Shown one piece after another: positions 33,868-45,377 of a stretch of DNA of 64,000 bases (position 1 is its first letter; each line of letters starts with the position of its first letter). The position numbers were made by a program, and so were the translations under genes. Source of the DNA: Triatoma infestans (Eukaryota > Arthropoda > Insecta > Hemiptera > Reduviidae). Location: the NCBI GenBank assembly GCA_011037195.1, contig JAAEAF010014560.1:62001-126000 (forward strand). The letters run 5' to 3'. The notes below the pieces were generated by a model. The model was not told where the DNA came from, ran no database searches, and saw only the letters and a program-made list of their open reading frames with translations.

Positions 33868-33902
33868 CTCTGTGGAACCAACCACCACCACAACCATATT
33901 AA
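33868..33902 (+). repeat. Terminal word of family-i fold-back element
   Basis: CAGCTCTGTGGAACCAACCA and the following CCACCACAAC match the right terminus of the copy at 53865-53895 and the inverse of the left termini at 15118 and 59802. No ribozyme motif is attached here. It directly precedes the dispersed repeat at 33930. Confidence 0.55.
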
Positions 33903-33929
33903 ATTTATTCAATTCAGAGAATATATACC

Positions 33930-34525
33930 AGTGTAAAGAGGATGCCACATTGTAATTGTAATGGAAGAAACAGATGAAAGAAAATAATAGTTTTGAAAAA
34001 TAGTTTAGAATATTTTATAGTTTGAAAAATAGAATTTTGTTAATATATTAAATGTATCTTAGTGCAGTGAAAAGAGTCAGGTACAGAGTTATGGTCATTG
34101 CTGCTAAAGAAACAAAAGTACAAGAATCCGTTAGGAAAATAACAATGCCACTTGGCCAACTGTTTTGTAAGAGAAAATCCCCCGGTAGAGAGGGCATTCC
34201 TTCAAGACAGTCTGCATTCTGCTTTAAAAGCCAGAACACTTGCTTCAGGAATGGCTCTCTTAAACTCATGCCAGTGACAGAGATTAACATTTATTCTAGA
34301 TTAACAATTGATCTATTAAGCATAATAGTTGTGATATTGTAAAATATTTAAATATCTTTAAAGATAATATATTTAACTTATCTACCAGTGTTTTCTTAAT
34401 TATTTCTTATTACTTCTCTCTCTCTTAAAACTTACAAACACAAGTCCCTTTTACAACACCGCTCACTCCACAAGCTACCACTACAACTAAACAACAGCAC
34501 ACCAAATAACATTTCATAATAGACG
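33930..34525 (+). repeat. Dispersed repeat of about 600 bp, copy 2
   Basis: Matches 12860-13465 in the same orientation. This copy has an open frame (34052-34342), but the homologous frame in copy 1 has a stop soon after MPLGRLF, so a conserved protein is not supported. Confidence 0.6.
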
Positions 34526-34832
34526 CTTTCTCTAATGTTTGAACTTGTTTAATTGATTTTATGTTAAGCATATTAATCTATTTAGTTACCTAGTTTACTT
34601 TTGTTTTTATTTTAGTATTTAGCAGGTATTATCAGTACAAATACCTTTCTATGTTATGTTTTCAAATGTATAATTATTTAGTTAAAATATACATTTTATT
34701 ATACCACAGTTTTAATAAACTATTTCTCCCATAATCTGCACGAAAAAGATTTTTTTTAATCTTCAGTGTTTACCGTTTTGTTAAAATTTAAATTTTCACG
34801 CAAATTTTAAATTTGGGAGAAATTCAGTTTCA

Positions 34833-35080
34833 GAGTGGGGGGATTTAGAAAATCGCATCTGGCAACTCTGGCCAAGGCTTGCCAGATGGCAATTTCTATC
34901 GGGGTTCCCTCTTCGTTCAGTTCTGGCCTTTGCTACCTGGGTTTGCTAGCAGCAAGAATAGCTACCCCGTCTCATGATGCTGGGACAACACCGCTTTTGC
35001 CTTTAAGGAAATCAAACCGTAAATTTTTGCATCAAAGAGGAATTCGCTACCCACTAGACCATATGCTTGAGGGCATATAA
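34833..35080 (-). mobile_element. tRNA-derived SINE, family S2, decayed
   Basis: Plus-strand words CTTGCCAGATGGC, TTCTGGCCTTTGCTACCTGG and GATGCTGGGACAACACCGC match the S2 body, with ACTAGACCATA (inverse of a TGGTCTAGT A box) at 35053-35063. The B box is decayed (AATCAAACC). Compare 46574-46712 and 61130-61362. Confidence 0.6.
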
Positions 35081-35453
35081 CTAAGCATAGTAATGGAAAT
35101 GTAGGATTTGTAAATATTTTAAAAATATTTTGAATTATTCTTCGTTAATATGTTGAGAAAGTATGTGCTCTTTATGAATCTGCATTATTCTCAATGTAAC
35201 CCCGGGCAGTTATATTCTCATCTTGCATTATTCTGTCAGCTAAGCAGGTCATATGTAAAGATCATTGCATTCTGCCTAATATTAACTCTTTGGGAAAAAT
35301 ATTTGAAAGATATTATCTCATTTAAATGTTTACAGATATATTATTATGTTTGCTGCTTACAATTTAAATTTATTGTTAAAGAGAAAGTAGGTAATAATAA
35401 TAATATTATAAAAGTATTATTATGATGGGACAATCTTTCTCACTTCTTCAATA

Positions 35454-35495
<42 letters not shown>

Positions 35496-37223
35496 AAGTC
35501 CTATATATAATGAGTAAAATGCCAAGGCAAGACACGCTCTCTAAAGGATACTGCTAGAGTTGTCGGTCTTTACTTATTTTAGCTATTTCTCTGCTCATCT
35601 GCCTGAAACCTTGACCACTCAAATAGTATAATCTACACATTACTTTTATATAACTATCATTCACGTTTGATATGCACTTTCTTTTTTTTTATATTCATCA
35701 ATTTTTTTAATTATATATTTATTTTACGATATTATAATTAATAACTTCAACAGTAATTACTTATACAGATATGGTTATTAAAATTTCATTTATAATAAAG
35801 AAAACAAATTGATAGATTTTCTAGAAGAATTACATTAATTCGTTTTTGATCAGATGAAGTTCACCTAGGAACGATATGGTATCCATCGATTAAAACTGAT
35901 CTTGTACTTCTGTTCTTAAATATCCAGATTCGATTCCCCGTATGGTCTTCATTTAATTTATATAAACGTTTCAAATTTAGCAAACTCTGCTGTTGAATTT
36001 GATATTTGAGAGATCAATAACTACAGGCCTGAACGTTTATTAATGATACAGGGCTAATGTAAGAATGAGGGAGATCAGGAAATGCAATAGTCTGTAATGT
36101 GTAGACCTTTGGGAAGAAATATAAATTATTTTAGAATTAAGTTAAATATATTAGTTAATATCTATGTAATATTGGTTGTTACTTAGTGCAATTCCAAGAC
36201 TGGGATTTTACGAAGGTTGGGTGAAACAATAGGAACAGTTAGAAAGGTAGAATACCTTTAGTACAATAAAAGGGAATTTTCCTTTCTTTCTCCCTTAAAT
36301 GGAGGAGGGATCATATATATGAAGAGCCTCAAATAGGAGAGGATCAAATTTTTGTGGTTAAAGAAATCATGCTCAGTGGAACTTTAGTGTTATACGAAGG
36401 CCCAACCTTCAGCTTAAAACCCCTTAAATATTGTAAAGTTGTACAAATTAATATAGTTACTGCTTAAGTATTATTTTACTATTATTTAAGGAATAAGATT
36501 TTATTTGTAGTCTAAATTGTTTAATTATATGTATTTCTTTTTTATGGTTATTCTCTAATTTTTTTTTATCCTTTAATCAATCCAGATGAACACAGACCTC
36601 ACGAGATCCCTTTAGAGAAGAGTTAAATTAAAAATTATAATTATTTACTATTCTGAATTTCTTTTTCATACCCCCCCAATACACATAATATTACAGGTCA
36701 TATCTCTCAGGAAATGATTACACTTAGGAAACCAAATTGAAGTCTACCTACCTAATTGAGGTACTTCCTATTGAAAGGGCCCGTCTGAATTAGAATAGGT
36801 TATCATAATGGATAATGCTTGCTGAAATTAGAAAAACTTGAGAAAAGAACAATTCATGCCCGCTTAATTGTACAGAATGACGACAAGAAATTATTTTCCT
36901 GACCTCATAATAGAGTTTGCATCATAGAATAAAGATCTCCAAAGAAACTTACAATTTTCTGAAAAAAAGAAAGGTCTGTGGAAAGAGAAAATTATCTGGT
37001 GAAAGATAACCTCCGGGGTTAGATATCTTTTTAATGAATTGTAATGTAATGGTGTGATGTGTGTAGGTAGCTTGTGGCGTAGCGTTTTAGCGAAAAGGGC
37101 TTGTATGTTTGCTTGAGATAGAATGCAAGAATAATTAAGAACACACTGGTAGTTTAAAACAATATATTCTCTAAGAGAAATTAAGTTAACAACAATATGC
37201 TTATAAATTAATTGGAATAACTC
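35081..37223. other. Non-coding AT-rich DNA with microsatellite and tRNA-like word
   Basis: A CT then CA microsatellite lies at 35451-35496. At about 35886-35945 TGGTATCCATCGATTAAA and AGATTCGATTCC resemble A and B boxes of a tRNA-like SINE head, with no tail identified. No gene recognised elsewhere. Confidence 0.45.
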
Positions 37224-37435
37224 TTAAAACTTGATACTGGCTCTGATGTTTTCACTTTGGTAGCTAGAACGAGTCTGTCTTAAAATATCTCTTCTCTTTG
37301 TCCGTTTAGTGCCTCCCTTGTTAGTAGAAGGGGGTAGTACAATGCTAGTAACTGGACCTCTTCTACCTGGCTTGCCCTTTTTGCAAGGGTATGTCACATA
37401 TTTTGATAATTTCGATTTATTTAAAATTAATATAT
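37224..37435 (-). CDS. Short basic open frame, unrecognised
   Basis: Minus-strand open frame of about 70 codons ending at TAA 37224-37226. It has no Met start; a stop lies just upstream near 37440. The middle, KKGKPGRRGPVTSIVLPPST, is followed by NKGGTKRTKRRDILRQTRSS. It is rich in Lys and Arg and its codons look more like coding DNA than the AT-rich surroundings. It may be a relic of a transposon nucleic-acid-binding protein or a host exon. No domain recognised and no clear splice acceptor upstream. Confidence 0.2.
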
Positions 37436-38902
37436 TTTAATGTTTTGCATCCATCACAGGATGTATGAATGAATGAAAAAATAATTAATTTTTGACCTCT
37501 TTCAAGAAAATATTTACTGAGCCCCCCCCCCCAACTGAAGCAGGCTATACAGAAAAAATCTCTGAAGCCTTTCTATATATTTGTTAATGTACAATATTCA
37601 ATATATTTAATATTTATTTGATATTATTTATTTGGACCATGAAGTGCCTTTTCATAATAGTCCATTAATTTAATTATTGATTTTTATAAACAATATATTC
37701 TACAGCCTACCAAACTCCCATTTCTCAACTATTTAAATAGGATAAACTTTCTTTAACTTTGAATCCAATTACAACATATTGTTGTAAAAAATCAATTGTA
37801 AAAAAATCCTTTGCTTTGCTAGCAAAGGGACTTTGGGTGTACAACCTTATAATAAAAAAAAAAGTAAGCTTGAAATTATTAGTTATTACAATCACACATT
37901 TGTACATCAATAGCAATAGACATTTTTGCAATAAAGTAATTGTGACTGCAGTGATTATTTAAAAATTTCGACGTCGGATTATTTACTTTCATTTTCATTT
38001 TTTAGCAATATAATTAACATTATAGAGTAAATATATATATATATATATATTTGAACTTGATAATCTATTAATTCAGAATTTTTAATTCATAATTTCATTA
38101 AAGCTGTAAAAATTTCATTTTTTATTTTATTTTTTATTTATTTTTACTTCACCTTGCAATCTTAAGGAATCCAAAATACTTAGTTTTCTTACCACTACAA
38201 TTCCCAGTGACCTTTACTTTGTAATATATAGAGGAGCAGCTGGTAGTCAGTAATTTTGTAGTAGACAATAGCGAGCTGAGCTGAACAGAAGAAACTTCTC
38301 CCTTCTTCTGGCATGACTTTCCTTTAACAAACAATCTTCACTACTCCAAGATCAAGTGTAAATGCTTTAAATTCTTCTCCCACTTGGCCTTCACATTCTA
38401 TTATTAGCTAACCATTGAATTTCTTTAGTAATTTACAATTAATGTGAAAAATAGAAGATCTTCTTTCTATAACAAAAAAGATGCCTTCCATACCTAGATA
38501 CTCTGGGTGGCAAATAAGTCCCTAGGATCTTAAATTGTTTCAGATACCGCCGGAAGGATTCCGTCAATTATTCATAGTTCATTGAGATTCACTATAATGG
38601 GCTAATCATTTTTTTTTTTTGAAATAAAACATTCTTTTCACATAAATGCAATTCAAATATTCTTCCTAGCAATTTTAAATTGCATTTAAATTAGGCTCAC
38701 TATATTTTTTTTATTTTGATAGAATATTAAAATTTATTTATTGTTTTAAATAGAATTTCTATTATATCACTGAATATTCTATTCCTCTTTCCTTCTTTAC
38801 ATCATTAATAATATAATATTATACATATTTATATAAAATATATAATATTTGTTTGACCTCACTCATTGTTTTCTTTAATCTATTATATTATATATACATT
38901 TT
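37436..38902. other. Non-coding, very AT-rich
   Basis: No gene recognised. A TA microsatellite lies at 38031-38051 and a C-run at 37522-37532. Overlapping open frames on both strands at 37725-37962 are mirror artefacts. Confidence 0.5.
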
Positions 38903-39065
38903 TCAATTTAAGGCACGTCAAGTTGTACGTCATTGGTGCTCGGAGCCTTTTCATTACACTGCGGCCGCGGGATAGTGTTTCTCATTAAGACAACATTGCC
39001 CAAAACTGGGACAATGAGGTTCCTAGGAAGAGAAAATCTAAAGGAGCACTGCTGGACTCGAATCC
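38903..39065 (-). mobile_element. SINE S1 copy, decayed
   Basis: Plus-strand text AATTTAAGGCACGTCAAG, GTCATTGGTGCTCGGAGCC, CCTAGGAAGAGAAAATCTAA and CACTGCTGGACTCGAATCC (inverse of the B box GGATTCGAGTCC). Head lies at the right and the poly-A end at the left. Confidence 0.65.
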
Positions 39066-39581
39066 ATTCCATTCGTACTATTGCTGTTGTTGTTTTTACA
39101 ATAATTTAGTTTGCAATTTTGTTAAATGATACCTTTTTGGATAGATCAGTATGCTCTGTTTTTAGGAACTCAATTTAATTGAGCAGCTCTATCTGTTGAT
39201 GTTTTACATTTACACAATAACGTGTTTCTCGCTATTTTCGTTAAATATTTTGATTCTTGTATTTGAGAAGTTGAAATTTTGGTAAGAAGTATCCAATATT
39301 AACCTTATGGCCGTTTTTTTTTTAATTTGAAATATTCTACTAACCTGTATTCATTGCGATTCATTGAAAGATTAGATACATTTCAATCGTCTCCACTCCA
39401 AGGTTTTCTGCGTGGAGTTAGGTCAAAAAACTTCTATTTGGACAACTAAAGCGTGACTGAATGCTTTTAATTTTATTCATTTATTATTTATTTGGCAACT
39501 GTATACAATGTTACAACAAAACAAAGCAAAAGTGATGGGAGCGTAATTTATTTGTGAACACACACACACACACACACATAT
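39066..39581. other. Non-coding AT-rich DNA
   Basis: No gene recognised. A CA microsatellite at 39559-39578 abuts the next element. Confidence 0.5.
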
Positions 39582-39929
39582 ATAGCGTGACCAGAGTTAT
39601 ATGCTCCACCCACTTTTTTTTTAAACGGCGGGAAATTTCGAAAAAATAGAAAACACGTATTTAATCATTTTTAGTCTAGTTTATTTTCAGTGATTGATCC
39701 ATTTTTTTAAACCCCAATATCCCGAGATACAGCATCCAACTTTTTTTTTTCAAATGGAACATTATATTTTTTTTGCATATTTTTATAGTACTTGAGCTCC
39801 TAAAAAAAAAAAAAAAAAAAAATTTAAAATCGGTTAGGTTTTTGAAAAGTTATGGTAATTTAAAACATGAAAAACAAATTTCAGTTTAATGTCAAAATTA
39901 CCTTATTTTTTTTTTAAAGAAGCTGTTCA

Positions 39930-40542
39930 AACTGGGCACCATCAACGGATAGGCAAGCCAAAGCTCTGGACTCCTACGCTCTGTTTGTAGCAGCACTTGT
40001 GGCAAAGTCAAGATCTAGGCAGGCTAGAGTTATTCGACGTTCCAGATCTTCGACTGAAGCCACGGGATTAAGGTTACTGTACACTTTATTTTGTAGATAT
40101 CCCCACAAAAAATTGTCCATTGGTTATGTCCGGAGATAGAGGTGGCCATTGGATCGGACCATGAGTTCCTAACCCTTTTCATGGAAATTTCTGTCTAGGT
40201 AACGTCGAGCAACTCTCGCATTATGTGCCGGGCAACCATCTTGTTGAAAATACATATCTATCCGACGTTTTGAGGAACATCTTCAAGCAGAACTAGCAAA
40301 ATGTCTCTTAAAAAAGTTAGATACCTTTCACCATTTAAGTTCTCTCTGTAGAAGTTTGGGCCTATTAGTTGATTTCCTAAAACTCCACACCAAACGTTTG
40401 TAGAATAAACAACCTGATGACGTGTGGCGAAGGTAACTTGTGGATTTTCTTCTGCCCATATTCTAAAGTTCCAACGATTAAGAAGGCCATTGTTGGTAAA
40501 CTTTGATTCATCAGTCCATAAAATTGTGCATTTTTTGTCCAT
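39930..40542 (-). pseudogene. Mariner-type DDE transposase, C-terminal two thirds
   Basis: Cut-and-paste DNA transposase. Minus-strand text from 40542: ILWTDESKFTNNGLLNRWNF with the first catalytic Asp (TDES), WAEENPQVTFATRHQVVYS, NVWCGVLGNQLIGPNFYREN, LNGERYLTFLRDIL. After a stop and frame change come MYFQQDGCPAHNARVARRYL (second Asp in QDG, with the usual PAHNA) and PMDNFLWGYLQNKVYS (third acidic position, here D, in MDNF). The final part is SVEDLERRITLACL. The N-terminal helix-turn-helix half is missing. Stops and shifts near 40258 and 40170 make it inactive. Confidence 0.8.
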
Positions 40543-40752
40543 TTTTTGTGGGGATATCTACAAAATGAAGTGTACAGTAACCTTAATCCCGTGGCTTCAG
40601 TCGAAGATCTGGAACGTCGAATAACTCTAGCCTGCCTAGATGTTGACTTTGCCACAAGTGCTGCTACAAACAGAGCGTGGGGAGTCCAGAGCTTTGGCTG
40701 CCTATCCGTTGATGGTCCCAGTTTGAACAGCTTCTTTAAAAAAAAAAAATAA
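40530..40752 (+). pseudogene. Second, inverted copy of the mariner transposase C-terminus
   Basis: Plus-strand frame reading WGYLQNEVYSNLNPVASVED, LERRITLACLDVDFATSAAT, NRAWGVQSFGCL. It is the mirror image of the end of the minus-strand transposase at 39930-40115, with about one change per 20-30 bases. It starts only a few bases from the start of the minus-strand copy, which marks the inversion point near 40535. Confidence 0.8.
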
Positions 40753-41074
40753 GGTAATTTGACATAAACTGAATTTGATTTTCATGGTTTAAATTTTTTT
40801 TTTTTTTTTTTTTAGGAGCTCAAGTACTATCTATAAAAATATGCAAAAAAAAATATAGTGTTCCATTTGAAAAAAAAAAGTTGGATGCTGTATCTCGGGA
40901 TATTGGGGTATAAAAAAATGGTTCAATCACTGAAAATAAACTAGACTAAAAATGATTAAATACATGTTTTCTATTTTTTCGAAATTTCCCGCCGGTTAAA
41001 AAAAAAGTGGGTGGAGCATATAATTCTGGTCACCCTGTATATATATATATAACTATGGCAAGCTTACACAACAG

Positions 41075-42240
41075 CTTCCCAGGTGGTCGGCGTTCTACGT
41101 TGACATGATCGTGTGGCCACCGCCGCTTCAGCCTCCTACTAGGATTTTGGGGGAAGTGTTCTGGTAGACATATTATCTAATCCTCTGGATCAGAGGATTA
41201 TGGTGGCAATTTAGTTTGGATTGAATTTTTGTGTAGCTCTGAGATGAATGGAATTTTTTTAAGGTCGGAGTGGATTGTGTGGTTGGAGACGTATAAGAAA
41301 GCATTATCTTATTCTTAGGATCTTAGATTGTAGGGTTTGAAGTCGGTTAAGGTTGGATGGTTCTGTAGAGCCGTAGAGTTCTATGCCGTATGGCAAATGG
41401 GGACTAGAAGAGCAGTGTATAATATTTTCTTGTTCGTTAGAGTCAGTTTTGAACGTCTGTCAAGTATTCTTTTTAGCATTTTATATCTTAAGTTGCAGAA
41501 TGTTCGCTTCAACCTGGTATGGGTGTTCCATGTTAGTCGTTTGCAATATATAATCCGAGATATCGTACTTGGTTTGCAATGGGAAGTATAATATTGTTAA
41601 AATAATGAGGAGAAAGAGTTTTTCTGTTTAAGCTGAATAATGTGTTTGGATTTAAGTTCGTTGGCTTTGATCCCCCACTGCCGGATCCAAGGTTGAAGGA
41701 TATGAAGATGGGATTGTAGAACACTAGTAGTCATCTAAGAAGACTCCTGGAAAATACTGTTTCAGTTCCAGAGAGGTAGCGATTGTATTCATAACGATAT
41801 GCTTTTGATGTACAGTCGAGTGGCAACTCTGAAAACAGAATTGGTGTCCAGGAATGATATTTAGTGGTGCTATTACAGTTTTGAGGCGGAGTAGTAAGAA
41901 TTTTCCCCATGATGGGTAGAAGGCTGATTGGTCGTATAAAAGGTTTATTTGGCTAACCTATTATTCTTATTAAAGAGAATTTCCAGAGGATAGGGAAGTA
42001 AGTGATTTGTAAGACTGAGTTGTAAAGAGAAGTGATAAAAATTATTGCTTTTCTGGAGGAGCCATAATAGGATGGTAGCGGTGATCAAATCGTAGCCAGA
42101 GCTTTTCTTTTTTGGAAAGATTGTTAATTATATTCATTAAGTCTTTTGGAGTGAATGGTTTAGGAGGAAGCGATAGTGGAAGAGTCCAGTTCGTTGCGGA
42201 TATTTTCCGCATGTTGTAAGTCTTGTACATCAAGTTGAGT
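41075..42240 (-). pseudogene. Jockey-clade LINE, broken and internally deleted
   Basis: Minus strand from 42240: TLPLSLPPKPFTPKDLMNII, then GYDLITATILWLLQKS, YFPILWKFSLIRIIG and RPISLLPIMGKIL, the start of the reverse transcriptase. A deletion then removes the GVPQGS and YADD region. The text resumes at about 41700 with NLNPNTLFSLNRKTLSPHYF and QVRYLGLYI, and ends RRLKRRWPHDHV near 41090, matching PRDLLTE-type ends of relatives. Loss of the catalytic box makes it dead. Confidence 0.65.
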
Positions 42241-44362
42241 AATGCAGACTGAGATAACTACTACACTTGACACCATATAATGATATGTATTTTATTATAT
42301 ATATAAACATGTGACACATAAACATCTTACATAGTACATTGTATATATTGTAACAGTTCAGCCTGACACGAGCCTTCCCCATGTTGCCAACTACATGATG
42401 GATGAATATTTCTTTCTCTAACTTGAGCCCCAATTCATAGAGGTATCTCACCACAGAATACCCCAATAACCACTAAAGGATTCCATAGCTTTCTTAGGAG
42501 AAGTAACAGTTCACTATCACATAGCATTTAATTTTGACATTCACTACCGGATCTGGTTCTAAGCTGCCTTCATTATTCTTTTTTTCACGATGCTGAATTG
42601 ACATCTTTTATACCCATATGATATTATTTTATATACCTTCATGATTAGTGATTAGATGCCCAATATTTTAATTTAATTTCTTTTCTTTTTTTTAAACTAA
42701 ATGTAAAATAATACTATGGAAATTGTATAATATATATAAAAAAATTGTTGCAATAGAACAAGGACGTTGTAGATATATAATCAATGTTTTAAGTAGGTGT
42801 AAGAGTTAGCAAATTTATGGTTTATTGGATTGGATGATGATGTTGTTTTTTTTTTAAGTGTTTATTTTATTAATTCGTATAATAGTGGAAGGAGGGACAG
42901 GCGGCTACAAACAGACAGAGGATTACCCTATCAAATATATTGGCAGTGTAGGAGTGCAGGGGAGGGGAAGAGAGAGAGTGTGAAGTATGTTTATATCTGT
43001 CTGTATGGATCCTCTCACTAAGAGTGACCACAGTCACGTCCAAGGTCAATATATTCACTAAAACATCCAACTTTATATTTATGCCGCACTGTTTATAATA
43101 TGTCGTAATATCTATATATATATATATATATGTATAAAAGTTTTTAGCTTTTATTTGTCTGTATATCAAATTTTATGCGCATTTTATGAAATATAATTAT
43201 GGCCGCATATATTTTATAAAAGACCAAAACATTAATGAAATCTGTTTAAATCTAAGGTTAACAGTAGTGAACAGCTGATGAAGGGCTAAAAACGTGAAAA
43301 ATCAGTTGTGCCAACTTTCTCTTAACTAACATAATATTCTAATTCTAATTATTGAACATTTTATTCAAAAGTTCGATTTTTACAAAAAGTTCAGTTGCCT
43401 CCTTTATTATCAAAACACATCCATAAGACATATTGTTACCAATTTAATAGACGCTAATAGAATTCTGCTAATGTCACTGTAAAGGTACTGTAGAAGAGAA
43501 GAAGGCAGGTCTACCAGAATCTTCATTTCGTCCATTTTATCGAAAACAATTTCAACTAAAAGTCTCAAGTTTATATCCGAGTAATTATTATACTTAGTTT
43601 AAAGAAAATCTATGAACATTTTTTTTGTTTTTTTTGAGAAAACTCTCCAAATGAAATTTTGAGACCAAACGGATGGATCCAACAATTTTTTTTTTAAACC
43701 GCGTTTGCCATCCAAGCATATAAAACCCATCAATTTTATTTGTAATATTTTACCGATAAAATGGATTTTTAGTTGTTTTCAGGGAGCTTAACTAATAACG
43801 TTAAGCTTTCTTCAAAATTATCACTTCAATATAATTTACGGTTATAACACTTTTATATTATAACTAATATACATAAATTTAGAATCAATACTAGAATTCC
43901 AAGTTTGGAAAAAAATCGGATTATTGGAAATACGGTCACTGAATTTACAAAACTAGTTTTTGAAATTTTTCCCCCCAAAAAATGTCTTCAACGAAATAAC
44001 TTAAAATTTTAACTATAAAATAAAAATATATCACTTTTTATTTAATAAAAATTTGTCCGGGAAAAAACGAATTTTTTGTGGGTGTTTTGGGGTCTGATTG
44101 TTTAGTTGAAAATTTAAACTGCTACTACAACGTTTATTGTTTGAGACAGAGGACGCTACCCTCCCTAAGTCACACACAGATATACAAGATAATCCCACCC
44201 ATCTTTTGCTGGCCGATGGAATCTCTCATCAATCTTGCATGATAATGTTCGGTCGTATTGTTCGAACATTTTTCCAGTCACTGTAGCTCGAAAATGTGGA
44301 ACTGTTGCAATAATCGCGCTGGGAAATTTTTGGCAAACTTCCCCATTTCCCCCACATAATAA
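42241..44362. other. Non-coding AT-rich DNA
   Basis: No recognised gene. A minus-strand open frame at 42230-42466 and overlapping frames at 42830-43169 and 44165-44426 show no domain I know. A TA microsatellite lies at 43112-43131. Eroded RPT-A-like text (TTTGTCCGGGAAAAAACGAA) is present near 43550-44090. Confidence 0.45.
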
Positions 44363-44934
44363 AGTGGCCCCTAGACGATCAATATTCACGTCAATATATT
44401 GCACAAGAATTGATATTGCACAATAATATTGACCGTGTGTACATCAGATTGAAAGATTGCACAATATCTTTTTGAGTCAATCAAATAGAGTTTGATTTTT
44501 ATTGTGCAATCTAATAAATATTGCATCGTGTGTGGGCAGTATTGCGCAATCTGGTTCAGTCTTGTCCTGACTCAGTGTTAGAGTCAACATCAACTTATCT
44601 ATAAAACATGACTACAAAGGGAAAAAATGAAAAAAGAAAATTTATTTTAGAATGCATCGAGGTGTATCGGAGCTTACCCGCTTTGTGGAATATCAAGAGT
44701 AAAGATTACAGCAACAGAATAAAAAAAAATGAACGGTACGAACAGTTGCTTTCTAAATATAGAGAATACTATCCGGATGCTGATAAGTCACAATTAGTGA
44801 AAAAATTTAATTCGTTGCGCACTAACTTCAGAAAGGAATTAAATGTATTGTGCAATAATATTGCCCCGTGTGTGTTGGCCAACAATATTATTGTGCAATA
44901 TATTGACGTGAATATTGATTGTCTAGGGGCCACT
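44363..44934 (+). mobile_element. PIF/Harbinger-type element carrying a MADF protein gene
   Basis: The left end AGTGGCCCCTAGACGATCAA and right end TTGATTGTCTAGGGGCCACT are inverted repeats, continuing as TATTCACGTCAATATATTG. The flanks are TAA at 44360-44362 and 44935-44937, the three-base duplication usual for PIF/Harbinger. The only protein is the MADF-type accessory factor; the transposase is absent. A second element with closely matching ends lies at 48372-49323. Confidence 0.8.
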
Positions 44935-44937
44935 TAA
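44608..44937 (+). CDS. MADF/Myb-SANT-like DNA-binding protein of a Harbinger element
   Basis: Frame of 109 codons from ATG 44608. PIF/Harbinger elements encode a transposase plus a Myb/SANT or MADF-type protein that helps bind DNA and bring the transposase to the nucleus. The text FILECIEVYRSLPALWN is the first helix region of a MADF domain. YSNRIKKNERYEQLLSKYRE and KSQLVKKFNSLRTNFRKEL cover the rest of the domain (residues about 12-78). The frame then passes through the right inverted repeat without a stop and ends at TAA 44935-44937, which is the target duplication itself. The natural C-terminus has therefore been lost by internal deletion. The ORF is otherwise unbroken. Confidence 0.65.
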   Translation: MTTKGKNEKRKFILECIEVYRSLPALWNIKSKDYSNRIKKNERYEQLLSKYREYYPDADKSQLVKKFNSLRTNFRKELNVLCNNIAPCVLANNIIVQYIDVNIDCLGAT

Positions 44938-45243
44938 CGCAATGACTACCACCTTTTAAAGCATTTAAAACGGAATGGCTTGCTAGATGACATACTGTCA
45001 GAAAATCTATAATATTGTTAATAGTGATTATGTAGGAAAAATACTTTTCTTCTAATTTGTAAACGGATCTTAAAAATACACCTTGTGGTTTACCATTGCG
45101 TATTGGGTTTTAATATCTTACCTTTTGTTGCTACTAAATAAAAAATAATCATTTATTTACCTATGACTTGTTTATATTGAATTAAAAGACTTTTAAATCT
45201 TTTTTTGTCATGCATTATTTACTTTTGTATATACTTCCTAACT
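44938..45243. other. Non-coding spacer
   Basis: Nothing recognised. Confidence 0.5.
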
Positions 45244-45377
45244 TATAGCATCCCTAAACCCTATGGCGCAACAGCCCTTGAAGGGCCAAAGGCTTGTCTG
45301 ACGGCGATTTGAATGGGGGGCGTGTGGTAAAGCATGCTGCAGTTCCCACACCGTTTAGTTCCGGCCTTAGCTACCTA
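45244..45377 (-). mobile_element. SINE S2, 3' part, split by an insertion
   Basis: Plus-strand words CCTATGGCGCAACAGCCC, GACGGCGATTTGAATGGGGG and TTCCGGCCTTAGCTACCTA match the left two thirds of the S2 copy at 61130-61362. The rest of the same SINE appears at 46574-46712. The interrupting segment is flanked by a 16-bp duplication of the SINE. Confidence 0.7.

Larger units (their letters stand above)
39582..41039. mobile_element. Mariner-family transposon rebuilt as a palindrome
   Basis: The outer ends are GTGACCAGAGTTATATGCTC (left) and its inverse GAGCATATAATTCTGGTCAC with CCTGTA outside (right), next to TA-rich flanks. The arms remain complementary for about 500 bp each (39582 to about 40115, and about 40530 to 41039). 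They therefore include not only the ends but the 3' third of the transposase gene. The centre holds the remaining middle of the transposase on the minus strand only. The N-terminal half of the gene is absent. This looks like one inverted duplication of the 3' half of a mariner element. Confidence 0.85.

Noticed and set aside
35451..35496. CRISPR-like or regulatory tandem repeats
   Set aside because: It is a simple CT/CA microsatellite; the window is eukaryotic and no array with spacers exists.
35886..35945. tRNA-like head
   Set aside because: A and B boxes are only approximate, no tail or second copy was found, so it is mentioned within the surrounding stretch only.
44165..44426. Overlapping open frames next to the Harbinger element
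   Set aside because: Each runs partly through the terminal inverted repeat and no recognised domain remains outside it.
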